Assembly: GCA_003024785.1 (NCBI GenBank)
Contig: PUQB01000712.1
Coordinates: 1 to 64,000 of the forward strand
Origin: Selaginella tamariscina
Taxonomy: Eukaryota > Streptophyta > Lycopodiopsida > Selaginellales > Selaginellaceae
Direction: 5' to 3'
DNA length: 64,000 bases
Position numbers and translations under genes: made by a program. Shown one piece after another: positions 38,481 through 51,826 of this stretch; within the stretch, counting starts at the first letter, position 1, and the number at the start of each line of letters is the position of its first letter. The notes under the pieces are model-generated. The model was not told the origin of the DNA and searched no databases. It was given only the letters and a program-made list of their open reading frames with translations.

Positions 38481-39019
38481 GATGTTAGAAGCAGTTTTAA
38501 ATATATCTTTTAAAGACCCTAGTTTCTAAGGTACCTTTTAAACAAATCATTAATTTTAAAACCTCATATAAAATTGTGAGAAGGAAATTATGAATATATA
38601 TATGAAAATATTAAGTTGAGCTCGTGGAAGTGCTTAAAGCTTTAGTTGTTAAAAACTCTTTTTAATATTAATATAATTTAAGCACCAAAAGCAAAATTTT
38701 CTTTTGAATAAACTTACAGGCATTAGTTTGAAAAATGATGAGTATGTTCATATATATGTGTGTGTGTGTGTAATTAATATGCAAATAATAATAGAAAATG
38801 TAACATTATTAAAACATTATCCATATGCTATATATACACTAATTAATACCATTGTATTCTCAAAGGCTTAAAGGTTCAATAATTGTATAATTTATATATA
38901 TATATATATAATATAGTATAATTATTTAATATTTTCTTTAAAGTGTCCGTTTGAAGTTGGAAATTAAAAAAGAAAATATTAAATAATATTAGATATTATG
39001 TCTCTTTTAATTCATGCAA

Positions 39020-42000
39020 TCCATAAAGTTAATATTAATGAACTTTAAATTTTAAGAATAATGTGAAACGATTATTCCATTATTTACAGGGACTTCTACA
39101 AGATAAATGAGGAAAAATTAAAAGCCTCGAGCAATGGTGTTTTTGCATTTGAGAGATTGAGTGAATGACAAGGATAATAAGGAAATTATAATGTTGATGA
39201 TGAAAAAGGTAACATGGACACAAATTTGAAATGCAAAGAAGATGTCTTACTATGAAATGCTAGATAATACCCATAATAAAAAAGATTAAAATGTGTATAA
39301 ACAAAATGTTTATTTGTGTGTATAAAAGGGAGAGAGATTGAGCATGCATGTGTGTGTGTGTCATATTAATATAGGATTGGATATAAAATAAGTAGAGCCA
39401 AGACGTGGGTCTAAATAAGTAATTATTTTTTTATTCATTTTATTATTAAGAATGTTATAAGAATTTAAAATGAGTTTATCTTAATAAAAATAATTTAAAT
39501 ATAATATAAGTAGAACAAGGGTTCAAACAAATAATTATTTCTTATTTCAATTAATTAAAAGAATGTAAATAATTAACAAACATACTCAATAAGAATTGGA
39601 TGGTTCATTATTTATTTAAGTATGAATTTAAATATGCAACCAACAAATTATATATAAATAATGAATATAGATTTGAAGAATAGAATGATACTAGAAAATA
39701 TTAATAAACAATTTATTATTAAGAATATTCAAGTTATAATATATATATAATATGCTATATTTATTTATTAAAAACTCACTAATTTTTAATATGATAATTC
39801 TTAAATTTGTTTTAATTCATTTTAAATCATTTATTTTTAGCAATTTTTTTTTGAATATTGACTGAAATAATTAATTCTTAATTATTTTTCATTTGACTCT
39901 TTTCAACTCAGTTTGCAGATGATTTAATTCTTTTTATATTTACAAACTTTTAATCATTCATTTTGTTTGAATAATTTCAAATCATTTTATTTATTTTGAC
40001 TCAAAGACTTTAATTATTCATTTAACCATTAAGTTATTTTATTTTAATTTTATTTATTTTCACTTGAATTAATAATCTTTTTCAAATTATTTGTTCTTTG
40101 TTTTTTTTTGTGTGTTATTAAATTTATATGTTTCACTTATTTTTTAACTCTTGTGTTTTGATATCTTGTTAAATATATATATATATAAGTCTTTTATTTT
40201 ATGTTTTGATTATTTTTTAATTTGGACTCATTTTATTTTATTTAATGAAACTGAATTAAAAAAATAAACATAAACGCTAATTCCTTTTTTTACTGTGGCA
40301 CAAAACAAATAATACAGCTGTATTAAAGTTAACCAACAGTAATGTAATAAGTACGGCCAAGACCATTTCTAAGTTTTTAAAGAAGTACGAGCTGCAAAAG
40401 ACAAATTCGATTGATGATATTTTAAAATTTTTTAAAAGACGAAATGAGGTACACAATAATTTTTATTCCAACGTTGCCGTAATTTAGGTTTATTTTTTTT
40501 AATTCAGTTTCATCAAACCAAAATTCAAAATAAAATGAGTCCAAATTAAAATATAATCAAAAAACATAAAATAAAATGATTTATATAAATAAAATAACAA
40601 GAGATCAAAACACAAAAGAGTTAAAAAATAAGTGAAATATATAAATTTAATAACATAAAAAAAAGAACAAATAATTTAAAAAATTAACAATTCGAGCGAA
40701 AATAAATAAAAAGTTAAAATAAAATAATTTGATTGTTAAATAAATAGTTAAAGTCTTTGTCAAGATAAATAAAATGATTTGAAATTAGTCAAACAAAATG
40801 AATGATTAAAAGTTTTATAAATATAAAAGAATTAAATCATCTGCAAAATAAGTTGAAAAGAGTCAAATGAGAAATAATTAATAATTCATTATTTAAGTCA
40901 ATATTTAAACATAAAAATGTTTTAAAAATGATTTAAAATGAGTTAAAACAATTTTAAGAATTATCATATTAAAAATTCATGAGTTTTTAATAAATAAATA
41001 TAACATATTATATATTTTTTAATGATGTTATAAGAGATTTTATGTGTATATCTATTTATATAATTACATTAATAAATAAATTATAATAATTATTTTATTA
41101 CAGTATAAAATTCAAATCCAAGTGAAAGGAGAGTGATATGCACAATAACATAGTGAACAATTTAAAATTTAAATATTTGTTAAATTATATATATATAAGT
41201 ACACATTTATATATACCACAAATTGTTAACACTTATCAAATAAATAATATATATATAATTATTGATATTTTTGTTTGCATTTTTTTTCATGCACCATTTC
41301 TATTCACTTTAAACGTATATATAGTATAGCATTATTTATTTGTTATGATATAATGCAATATAACACATAAATATGCCATAATAATATTCAAAGTTAAAAA
41401 CTATAACTTACTTAACTATCACGATTAGTAAATATCTAGAACAATTAACACTTGAATATTCTTAATAATAAACTATTTATTAATATTTTCTAGTATCATT
41501 CTATTTTTTAAATATATATTCATTATTTATATATAATTTATTAGTTGCATCTTTAAATTCATACTTAAATAAATAACCGAAATATTGAACCATCCAATTA
41601 TTATTGAGTATGTTTAATTATTTACATTATTTTTAATTAATTAAATAAAATAATTATTTGTTTGATATCTTGTTCCAGTTATACTTAAATTATATTTAAA
41701 TTAATTTTATTAAGACAAACTCATTTAAAATTCTTATTACATTCTTAAAAATCAAATGAATAAAAAAAATTGCTTATTTAGACCCACGTTCTCGCTCTAC
41801 TTATTTTATATCCAATCATATATTAATATGTGAACATCACACACACATACATGCATGCTCAACTTCTCTCCCATTTATACATATACACAAATATGAAGAC
41901 ATAAACGTTTTATTTATACACATTTTGATTTTTTTTATTATAGGGTATTGTTTAGCATTTCATAAGCTCTTAATTATGCAACATCTTCTTTGCATTTCAA

Positions 42001-42225
42001 ATTTATGTCTGCATTGTCCTTTTCATCATCAACATTATATTTTGTTCATTATCCTTGTCAACTCAATATCTTAATACAAACTTCCAATGTGCCAATGTTG
42101 AAAACACCACTACTCGAGGCTTTTAATTTTCTTCATTTATCTTGTAAAACTCCACGTAGAGAGTGGAATAATCATTTTACATTGTTCTTAAAATATAAAA
42201 TTTATATTGTCATTAACTTCTTTAT
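39020..42225. mobile_element. 3.2-kb foldback structure with ~1.2-1.7-kb inverted arms
   Basis: The left arm, about 39020-40283, is matched in inverted orientation by about 40487-42225, leaving a ~200-bp unpaired centre (40284-40486). Clear paired landmarks are GCCTCGAGCAATGGTGTTTT / AACACCACTACTCGAGGC, TTTGAAATGCAAAGAAGATG / CATCTTCTTTGCATTTCAAA, GAGCATGCATG / CATGCATGCTC and TTAATGAAACTGAATTAAAA / TTTTAATTCAGTTTCATC. The arms contain no coding sequence. A single arm recurs at 27630-28520, and traces at 55240-57250. It is of Foldback or large MITE type. Confidence 0.82.
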
Positions 42226-43206
42226 ACTTCTAAAGAATGTTAACAGTAAGAATATTCAGTAGGGTACACTCCCAAAATAAGAATCCATCACAATATACCT
42301 TTAACACCTTGTAAAGCTTAATGTGGTGTAATATTTTTGACACCACACTCTTCTTAGAGTATGGTCCCCTCAAGGAATTCTTTGTATTGCTTTTAAATTT
42401 CCCCCACATAATTTAACTTTAGCCCACCCTTATAACTTATGCAAATCCCTAAATTTGGAGGTGTTTGCTATGTCAATCTTAAGTAGTTAAGAGCAAAGAA
42501 CTCAAATTTGATCATGTAAATTAATATGTCTTAAATTTGTGATTTCTTTAAGAACCAAACTAGCACTCTTAGTTGGACCTTAACCCTTGTTAAAAGTAAG
42601 AAAAAATCTTTTTGTTTTTATAAAAAGAATGTTGCTTATGTTGTTTTTCTAAGCTTTTATCTTCAGTTTTTTTCCAATAATGATGAATTGATGTTGTCTT
42701 CATTATTTTCAATGACCAAAGCTCAGTCATGTTCATCCTTTGAGTGTATACTCAATAAAGCTTTTACTTCTCAAGTGATAAGAACTCCTTATATCTCTTT
42801 ACGACAATGGAGATGAATAAGGTCCCATCCTAAGTCCTCATAAACTTAGAACCCCAAAGGATAAACCAAGCAAACATAAGATCCTATGTAAAAACTATGT
42901 CATATGAGTAAGTATGTATATGTATATATATATGCACACTCGAGTTCACTATAAGTACTAACCTTAGGACTAAGTTATTTTGGCTTCATAAGCCTAGTCG
43001 TGAGTCAAGGTTCCCTTTGTTACCTTGAAGGGGTTGTACTCCCATATGAGGGTGATTCCTCAAAAAAGTAAGTGACGATGCATGAGCTTTATCACAAAGG
43101 GTATGTTTGAACACATCTTCTTAGTAAGGTTAGGGGCATGAGCATGTTTAAATAGGATCCTAAAGTCTACTTGGGTTATCCTTTAGAGTTTGGGGGATAG
43201 TCATTA
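42226..43206. repeat. Older LTR-related repeat sequence
   Basis: 42900-43200 (ACCTTGAAGGGGTTGTACTC, AAGTGACGATGCATGAGC, ATCCTAAAGTCTACTTGGG) matches the inverted stretch at 58130-58400 and also the inside of the LTR at 44220-44400. 42260-42900 shows no feature I can name. Confidence 0.55.
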
Positions 43207-44660
43207 TGTCATAGTTTTTACTATGACTCGACCCTTTACTTTGGACGTTGATTGTTGTTACCTACTGTATTATGTTGATGGACCCTAGATGTAGTAGGAA
43301 ACAGGCCCGCTTAGTGCACTTGGGTATTTGGTGATGGTCCGGCCGGGTGTCATTAAGTATTTGCAGGAAACTCTAAGCGAAGCTAGAACTTACTTTCTAG
43401 AAACCCACCCAATTTTGACGTCTTGAATAGGCTGATTGGTCTTTGCAAATGAGTTCGGCGTGTTAGTAGGTTAGAACACCCCTAGGGTTGACCTAACCCT
43501 AGGGTTGCCCTAACCCCACCCTCTGGGTAGGGTTTAGGGGTAGGAGTAAGGGTGAGTTATAGGCTCATATTGTTAATTTATTTAAGGGCTAAAATTCAGT
43601 GCCAGCCCACTTACACATACAGGAAAAGAAGGGAGGGGCTCTCCGTCACATAAATAAGGTAGAGTTATGTAGGAGAGCTCCTGAGTTCATGACTGAGTTC
43701 ATTGCTTTTTGCCGGTGCAAGTTTTAGCTTGTGTCATTAAGGTACAACCCTCTGTTGTGCCGCCCTAACTTTTCAGATGCCAGGGGTACGTCCCACCTTC
43801 GGGGTAGCTTACCCTTAACGTTGGCGAATCCATGCCTGGGAGGTCTTGTCGGAATGCATGTTCCAAGACAGAGGTGAGGCTTGTCTCTCAGCCCCTCCTC
43901 CACGTCAAGCTAGGTGTAGCACTCACAGCCAAGCAAGCACATCCGTGTCTTTGTCCAGCTGTGGGCGTGGGATCTTGTTTGACAAGTTCACGTTACCTGG
44001 TTCCTGAGGTTCATTGAGGGATTCTAGAGTTGGCATTTAGGACCACGTTTGTGGCACTTGGTACAATTCTTAAATCTAAGGGCTATGGCATGATAGTCCA
44101 CATCGGGAAGGTAGTGTCAATGGAAATGTGACATTGGGCTAAACGTCACATGGTGCAATGCCTGAGGCACACCCTTTGGGGTTGTCAAACCCTTAAGGGT
44201 TAATCTTGGTTCAGGGTACCCCTTGTCGCCCTAAAGGGGTTGTACTCCCAAATGAGGGTGATTCCTCAAGGGGTAAGTGACGATGCCTTAGCTATGTCTA
44301 GGGGTATGTGTGGAACACACATCTCCTTGATGGGGGTTAGGGCATGAGCCCGTCTAGGTCTCTAGGCAAAACCCTAAGTCAACTAGGGTTATCCCTCAAG
44401 GGTTTGGGGGTAGACACCTAGGAGACTAGGCTAAACCCTAAGTCAACTAGGGTTATCCCTCAAGGGTTTTGGGGGTAGACATTCTAGGGAGACTTAGGCT
44501 AAACCCTAAGTCTCTTGTCTACTTAGGCATTAGAGTTTAACCCTAGGGGTCATTGGGTTGTTCTGGGAACTTAGCGTTGCTCACACAGGGTGATGATGCC
44601 GAATGGCCACCTGGTAGCCACGTGTTGCCACGTTTTGGCCTTTGGGTTAAAACTCTGACA
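43207..44660 (+). mobile_element. LTR-like element (1454 bp) with CATTA target duplication
   Basis: It begins TGTCATAGTTTTTACTATGA and ends TTAAAACTCTGACA, the same termini as the solo LTR at 10338. CATTA flanks it on both sides (43202-43206, 44661-44665). It is longer than that LTR because it contains an extra ~500 bp, including a triplicated ~55-bp unit (AACCCTAAGTCAACTAGGGT) at 44370-44500. It has no coding capacity. It sits inside an older relative whose sequence continues at 44666-45300. Confidence 0.83.
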
Positions 44661-44665
44661 CATTA

Positions 44666-45529
44666 TGGATTTAAATAAATTTTAAATGTTATGCATTTGA
44701 GTTAGACCTGTGATTATTTTGGAAGACTTAATGTTGCTCACACAAGGCGTTAATGCTAAATGACCACTTGGCAATCACATATTTTTGGCCAAAAAATAAA
44801 TTATTATTAAATAGTTAATCCCACCTACAACCATCATAAATTTAAAACCACATGTTGGCGCTTCAGGTTAACAATTGGCCAGATAAAAATTATTATCAAA
44901 TAATTAAACGACATACAATTAGAATTCATGACATAAGTGCTAGGGATAAATTCATTAGACTAAAAATTGGGTTAAAAATAAATTCACTAGGTTAAGGATA
45001 ATAATTAAGTTAATAATCCATTTTAGAGATAAATTAAAAGTCATTAATTAATTAAGTTAAGTTAAGAGTCACGTTAAGGTTAAGGGCTTAGTTAAGCCCA
45101 TGCATAAAAGTTTTAAAATAAACTCACCATAACTAGGTTATAAAAATAAATTTACTAGATTAAGAATAATCAAAAATAAACTAGATAACAATTGAATTTA
45201 AGACATTAGATAATTAAGGTAAAGTTAAGAGATTAAGAATAAGAATGAATTTACCATTAATTAGGTTAAAGATCCAAATAATTATTAAGTTAAAAATAAT
45301 AAATATGATATGGATATACCAACATTTGTTTATTCAACGTTCCCATATGGTAACGGTCCATGTAAGCGGTAGTACCCAGGCATTTCGGAAGTGGGGAGTA
45401 TGGTCAATAAATAGAATATTGTATAAAAACCCTAAACCTTAAACCAGGGGTATAGCCCGTCCCGTGCGGTATGGGGGCACGGTGTAGTGTCCTAGAAACA
45501 TGCTCTTAAGCCCTAGAATGCCGAAGCTG
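44666..45529. repeat. Older LTR-related repeat, continuation, and unassigned DNA
   Basis: 44670-45240 (CACATGTTGGCGCTTC, GGTTAACAATTGGCC) matches the inverse of 57480-58100. 45300-45529 shows no recognised feature apart from gene-like composition at 45330-45520. Confidence 0.55.
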
Positions 45530-45672
45530 GTGACCCTGGTTCAGGCTTAATGGTGACAAGGTCTGGTTCAAGGCCAGAAGGGTTCAGGCTAATGGATCCG
45601 AAGGATTCGAGCCTGCAGAGCTTTTGCTAACAAGGTGGCATAGATGATGACTAATTTGAAAAATATATCAAA
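45530..45672 (+). repeat. Dispersed repeat, second copy of the 8740-8935 family
   Basis: This shares TTAATGGTGACAAGGTC, GGCCAGAAGGGTTCAGGCT, GGATTCGAGCCTGCAGAGC and TTTTGCTAACA with the first copy. Confidence 0.75.
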
Positions 45673-46540
45673 AGATCTTTTTAGCAATGGAAGCGTATTT
45701 ATGGCAAACGGCTGAATGAAACGAAATAAACGATGCAAACGTGTTCAAACACGGAGACTTTGATATGAACGAAGATACCGGTTTGGATTAAAGAAATCTT
45801 AAATATATGTAAAAGAAATAAATTTGAAACATTAGACTTTACAACGTGGCCTTGCTCGTAAGCTGCACCACAGATAGTGAATTGATTCTACAAGGAGTTT
45901 TACCTTTCCCTAGACGATCAGAAGAGGTGACTTGGCAGCCATTGCACCGCAATTGCCTCCCGCCGTGGAAAGAAACGTAAAAGATTGTAAAAAATTGGTT
46001 TAATTTGAAATATTCGTTAACTTAGCAACTTTTGCAAACAGAATGCGAATGTCAATTTACAACAAGGTTTTTATAAATCAAACACGTTTTTATATAAGTA
46101 CGATTGGAAGTTCTTCTTTTATTGACTACGTGCATTTGTAGGCATGTCGCGATATTTATAGGTTTGGGGCGATTGAATAATCCGCATATAAGTTACTCAC
46201 AGTTTAATTCATGGTAGCGTTTGTTTAAGTCGAAATAAGAACTGGCTTTGATCTTAATACCTATTAAGATGTACTTTAATTATAATATTTTGAAACAATA
46301 AATATTTTAACGTATAAATTTGTAAATATACGTAATAAACAGTACATTTATAATGAATATTCTACTATCTTGCTACAGTTAAGTTTGTTGCACTCTGCCA
46401 CACAAGTACAACTTTAATATATATAAATTTAAATATATTCTTGTATATTATTTTGGTATACAAGATATTCTTGTATATTCTTGATACAATTTAAAACCAA
46501 TATCAAAACGGTTGTGCTAAGTTTGAATACTGAAGCATTG
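45673..46540. other. Low-copy DNA without a recognised gene
   Basis: The composition is less AT-rich than its surroundings (45700-46250), but I find no open frame or splice pattern pointing to a protein. Confidence 0.4.
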
Positions 46541-46544
46541 GTGG

Positions 46545-48640
46545 GGTTCCTAACAACTCTTTGAACTAATTAACTGCATATTGATACTTTATATCTAACG
46601 AAAAATAGTGTGGACTAATTAATTTAAAACGATACAATACGCTTCACTAAATTATTAATAAACTCTTTTGGATATTCTACCTTACAACGAGGAAACTCCC
46701 GCACATACATTGTTCATTTTCATTTGTAAACTATTTTTGAGAGATTCAATATCACAGATATGTCATGTTTGTAGAATTAAGCATACATTTTTTAATTTTC
46801 AATTGATATTCAGCTTTACAAAGTCAATTCAATATACATTGCATATTGTAGAAATGATCATCTCAATAACCTGGTCCATAAATCAATCCATCAATAGTGA
46901 AGTTTGTAATAATATTTACCAAACAATATATATAAATATATTTCTTAATAATAAATTTGAAAAATTCTTAAATTTTATTTATTTTCACAACTGTGAAAAA
47001 AATTCACTAGGCTTTGTTATTTTAAAACATTATTTAAATTATAAATGCTATTTATATTTCATTAAATTCATTGAATATATGGGAAATTTATTAATTTAAT
47101 AATTTAAAAAAACATTTCCTATTTAAATGTTTATTCATTTAGTATTTAAATAACTTTTAAAAATAAATTAATATTCATTTAGATTTATTTATTTCATGAG
47201 ATGTTTATTTAATTATTAATTGATTTAAAACATTTTTACTCATTTATCAATTAACTAACAATATCAATATCGAATAAGTTTTGCCAACAAAAATACCACC
47301 ACGTCTGGTGTATACGACGATGACACGAAGTTAAAGGATAATATTCTTAATCAAATGACTTCATGGCCCAAAGGATAAGGCGCTGGTCTACGACACCAGA
47401 GATTCTGGGTTCGATCCCCAGTGAAGTTGCCACGGCATATGAAGTTGAGCAACCTTGTTAATTAACTGACACCCATATGAAGTAAGTAAGCATCCACTGG
47501 AAATTTTCGATTGTATAAATTTAGCATTATAAAAGAAATAAATTCTATTTATTCTCCAATCAAATTTGTTCATCAGCTATGTATTCATACCAAATGAGAA
47601 AAATTTTTTAAACCAAAAAATCCATATAAAAAATTAAATTATATTAAAGTTGACTCTTCATATAATTTTAATTTTATATTTTTGATTATCTTTAAAAAAG
47701 GTTATTTATATATCGATGAACTCTTGTTACAAAGGATTTGAAATTTATTTATTGTGTTGTGTAGTCAAATTTATTCACTAGAGTTTACAAAATAGGAAGT
47801 TTGACCACCAAGGTTTATATATATATATAAAGTAGATTTCATATCACCTAATAAGAAAAACCTTTGCTTAATAAAGAAAAAAATAAAATTATATAATTCG
47901 TTCTATTTTTTAAACATTTTAAACTAAATCTGATTCAATATATAAATAATGTTATGTCTTTAATAAAAACAATGATAAAAAATAATCTCACAAAATTATA
48001 TAGCGAACTAATAACAATATAAATATATTATGCCCCCCCCCAAAAAAAATACATATGTCACCTTGAAAGGGAATATCCTTCACTTGGATATAATAATATA
48101 TCTCAATATGTATATGCATATTATTTATAGATACTTAAGTACATATATATGATACACATAATTAATATTTGAGAGTTTGGAATATAAAAATATGCATATT
48201 GTATTAGCCCAAAATCTAACTTATATATAAAAGTGACTCGTTCAAATTAAAACCAATCCAATGCATATCAAAATCCCACTACGCTAAAATAATATATAAT
48301 ATTGTAGCTATACACCTGGACTTTACAGTACATGGCATTGTAGGCATACATATAGACCTTAGATTATCCTCTCCTCTCAGAAAGTTATTAGGTTCTCTAG
48401 TAGAGAGCCGGGATCTAAAGAACCATTAGGAAGAGGCACATGTGGATTTATAGGTGGCATAACTTGTTCTTGACCCTAGTGCACGAAATGCTTTAAGCGT
48501 TAACATGCACAATCTTTGGAGGATCGGGTTGAATATTGTGTCGAACCTTATAAACTTGCGGCCTTACCTGATACAACACTTGATATGGTTTCTTTTATTA
48601 AAGAAGGAGACTCTTGGCCAAACCACAACACTAAAACATG
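46545..48640 (+). repeat. Dispersed repeat R1, copy with the best-preserved tRNA-Arg
   Basis: This matches 35015-36780 and then the gypsy 3' edge (36800-37040), until an inverted LTR interrupts it near 48640. Satellite-like words follow the tRNA at 47433-47495. Confidence 0.78.
47357..47429 (+). tRNA. tRNA-Arg(ACG)
   Basis: This 73-nt sequence has acceptor stem GACTTCA/TGAAGTT (one G-U pair), D arm GGCCCAAAGGATAAGGC, anticodon stem-loop CTGGTCTACGACACCAG with anticodon ACG, and a perfect T arm CTGGGTTCGATCCCCAG, with no intron. Apart from a few substitutions it follows the plant cytosolic tRNA-Arg(ACG) consensus. A and B boxes are present, so it could be transcribed by Pol III. Its place inside a dispersed repeat makes function uncertain. 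Confidence 0.72.
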
Positions 48641-49430
48641 TTAAATAAGATCCCACACCCACAATTGGACAAGGACACGGATGTGCCTTGCTTAACTGTG
48701 AGTGCCACACTTAGCTTGACGTGGGGAGGAGGCTAGAGACATGCTTTAACCTCCATCCCTTGGAACATACATTTTTGACAAGACTTTCTAGTTATGGATT
48801 TGCCAACATTAAAAGTGAGCTACCCTAAAGGTGGGACGTACCCCTGTTATCTGGAAGTTAGGGCGGCACAATAGAGGGTTATACCTTAACGACACAAGTT
48901 AAAGTTTATACTGGCAAAAGAGTAACGAATTCAGTTATGAACTCATGAGCTCTCCTACATGTACTACTTAATATATGTGACATAGCCCCCCCCCTCCCCT
49001 TCCCCTCCCCCTCCCCCATTTTCTTATTTACATAAGTGGTTGGCACGGAATCTCATTCCCAAAGGAAATATACTTGGTGAGTTAATTAATGACCCATTGA
49101 CCCTAAACCTTAACTTGAGGGATTTAGGGTGTGGGGTTAGGTCAACCTTATAGGTGTTTCTAACCATATTTAATATGCTAAATTCATTAGAACCACCCAA
49201 AAACTAATTAGGACACAGAAAGCTAGGGTAAGAATTTTTAAGATGGAAGTGCTCACTTTGTTCAGAGTTTCTTGTAAATACATAATAACACCCGACTGAA
49301 CTATCACTAGATACCCAAGTGCACTAAGCGGGCATGTTTCTTCTACATCTAGGTCTTATCAATATAATTTGGTAAGTAATAACAATTAATACTCGAAATA
49401 AAGAGGAGTCATAGTAAAAACTAAGACATA
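48641..49430 (-). mobile_element. Inverted solo-LTR-like copy, diverged
   Basis: The reverse complement follows the LTR at 43207 block by block (CCCGCTTAGTGCACTTGGGT, TGACCTAACCC, CCGCCCTAACTTCCAGAT, GGGGTACGTCCCACC, ACGTCAAGCTA). A long C-run at 48987-49016 is the complement of the G-run upstream of the LTR TATA-like box. It interrupts the R1/gypsy copy at about 48640. No duplication was confirmed. Confidence 0.75.
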
Positions 49431-51000
49431 CTCTTTCTTGAGCTAATGAACAGCTGTATCATAATAATCATTTGAGGGATCCAGAGAGGGAATGGAAAAG
49501 TATGAAAAAAGATGAACAAAAAATGGCAAGAAATAAGGGTGAAATAAAAGTGATTAAAACAAAGGTAAAAGTAAACAGATGAAGTGAAATAAAAGTAAAA
49601 AGAATATAAGAAAGATGGGGGAGAGTTAATCAAGGGGGAGACATTTTAAAGTTACATTTGACATGATTACGAGTCAATTAATTCACACTAAGACTAAGAT
49701 GAAAAACTTGATTCGGCACCACCCACAAAAATTGAAGTTCAAGTTCACAGCCATCCACATGAATAATTATATTAGTTTCATCCCATGAACAAGCATGAGT
49801 GTGTATGTTATCATAAAGGATGAAGATGAAGATGAAGACAACAACATGTAGCAATAGATTGAGAAACATATGGCAATCAACCAACATTAAAAGAAAAACA
49901 TAATATGTTGTGTTAGCAAATTGAGCTTGAAAAATAAAAATACGATGAATTGGTGCTGAGTGAACACCTTGGTGATACTCTCGAGATAAAGACATAAGAA
50001 ACACCAACTTATTTATACAAGGACCTTTCAATACTTGTGCAATTCTTCATTTCTCAAAAAAAGACTTTCTATTACAATAGTGCTAACCAGACGTTGTTGA
50101 CTCCAAAGTTTCCACCTTGAAAATGAAAGATGCCAATCATGGAAATGTCAACAATGCCGATTTGTGTGTCCAACCTCATCACATGTTCAATAACAAATTG
50201 CATGTTTATGGCTCCGACCTTATTCTGATACATGGGTAGCATCAACCTGGCCCCAACATGAAATGGAACTACAACATGCGAAGTTGCAAGTGGGAATAGT
50301 TATGTCTCATATCATTGTACCAGCCACAAAGCATCATCAAGAATCAAACCAATGGTACACATTATATATAGAATTTTCATAAAAGAAATCCAGCTAGACT
50401 TGAGGATTCACAACGTGAGTATAAAAAGTAACACTGTGTGCCATGAATGCTGCCATCAATTAAATTTGATTGTTTAATTGCACTTACATAACATTTAGCA
50501 ATTACATGAGTAGTTGTTCCACGTATAAAAGATTTACATGTTGCATAGCCATTGATGAAAAGAAGAGAGAATAAATATATAAAAATGGAACATATTTAAA
50601 CAATGGAAAAGCTAAATTTAAAAAGATAAAAAAGATTAAAAAAAAAAAAACACAAATCCAAGCGCTTTGTAAGGACAATTTAAGTTGGCCTTATCTCTAT
50701 CAATGTGAGAGTTCAGAACATTAAAATGTGTATATTATAATAACTTAAAATCTTAGTTTATATACAAGAATGAGTGATTCAAATTAAAATCAATTAAAGT
50801 CTATTAAAATCCTACTACACTAATAATAATAATATATTACATTATAGCCATACAAAAACCTTACGCCATGGACCTGGACCTTACAATGTAATATAAGAAA
50901 CCCAATTACATTTAATCAAATAAAGTGAGTTCATAATCCAATGTGTACTGATTAACTACTAATTATACACAATCAAGGGATTGTCATTTCAACTTGGTAA
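49431..51000. other. Intergenic region without recognised genes
   Basis: A 117-residue minus-strand frame at 49678-50031 is hydrophobic but has no family resemblance I can name. 50050-50350 has balanced composition but no clear frame. R1-like words reappear at 50700-50830. Confidence 0.45.
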
Positions 51001-51410
51001 CGTATTACTAGATGTTAAATACATACATACACACATTTGTGTGTGCTATGTACAATACATATAAACACACATTCTTACAAGTATTCCAAGCAATTAAGTC
51101 GGTTCAGCACTGAGTGCAAGATGAGATTCATTATCTCATACCTGTTCCAGAAGAACCGCATGCAACATTCCAAATTGATCTTTCTCTCTCTCTCTCCATA
51201 CCCGGATATTTGCAGGAAATGACATCTATTCACAATTGTTGAGAAATCAGATTCTTCTGTATGTTTGTACAGCTAGGTGGATTCAACGAGATGGAAACAT
51301 CGATACCCAAGAAATTAGATCTTAAACAACATGCCGCACTGTAATGTTCTCTGCATACGCCCTTAATGGGCATAACTAGTTTAGGGCTTTTTAAGGTTTT
51401 TCTTTCTTGG

Positions 51411-51794
51411 ATGGAAGAGCGATATAAAATCGTGCACCTGGTAAGCACAACGCACATATTAATATTTGCAGGTGCGACATGCCCAAGCTTATCACAATAT
51501 AGAAGGGGATATCGGCTTGAATAGGTTCTTCTTGCTTGGTGAATGGCGTCATGTTACACCCAGTTTACTTATCCGTGTTATCCGCCCCATCTGGTTCCGC
51601 ATTACTGAATGTTCTTGGGTTCGCAAGAAACTCCGCGATAATCAACACTTTGATGCCAAAATCACGCCCATCGGCTTGCAACAGGTGCGTGCGTGCGTGC
51701 GTGTGAATCATATACAACCCACTCTTTGTAAAACTCTGGAACAGGTGATAGTACTCACTTGCTACTTGAAATACCGAGACACATCTACACCATA

Positions 51795-51826
<32 letters not shown>

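Noticed and set aside
43832-44017. Small frame inside the LTR at 43.8 kb
   Set aside because: It is not conserved as an open frame in the other LTR copies and has no recognisable domain.
46668-47099. 143-residue Ile/Asn/Phe-rich plus-strand frame
   Set aside because: It is AT-rich repeat R1 sequence that is not open in the other copies at 8.9 and 35.2 kb.
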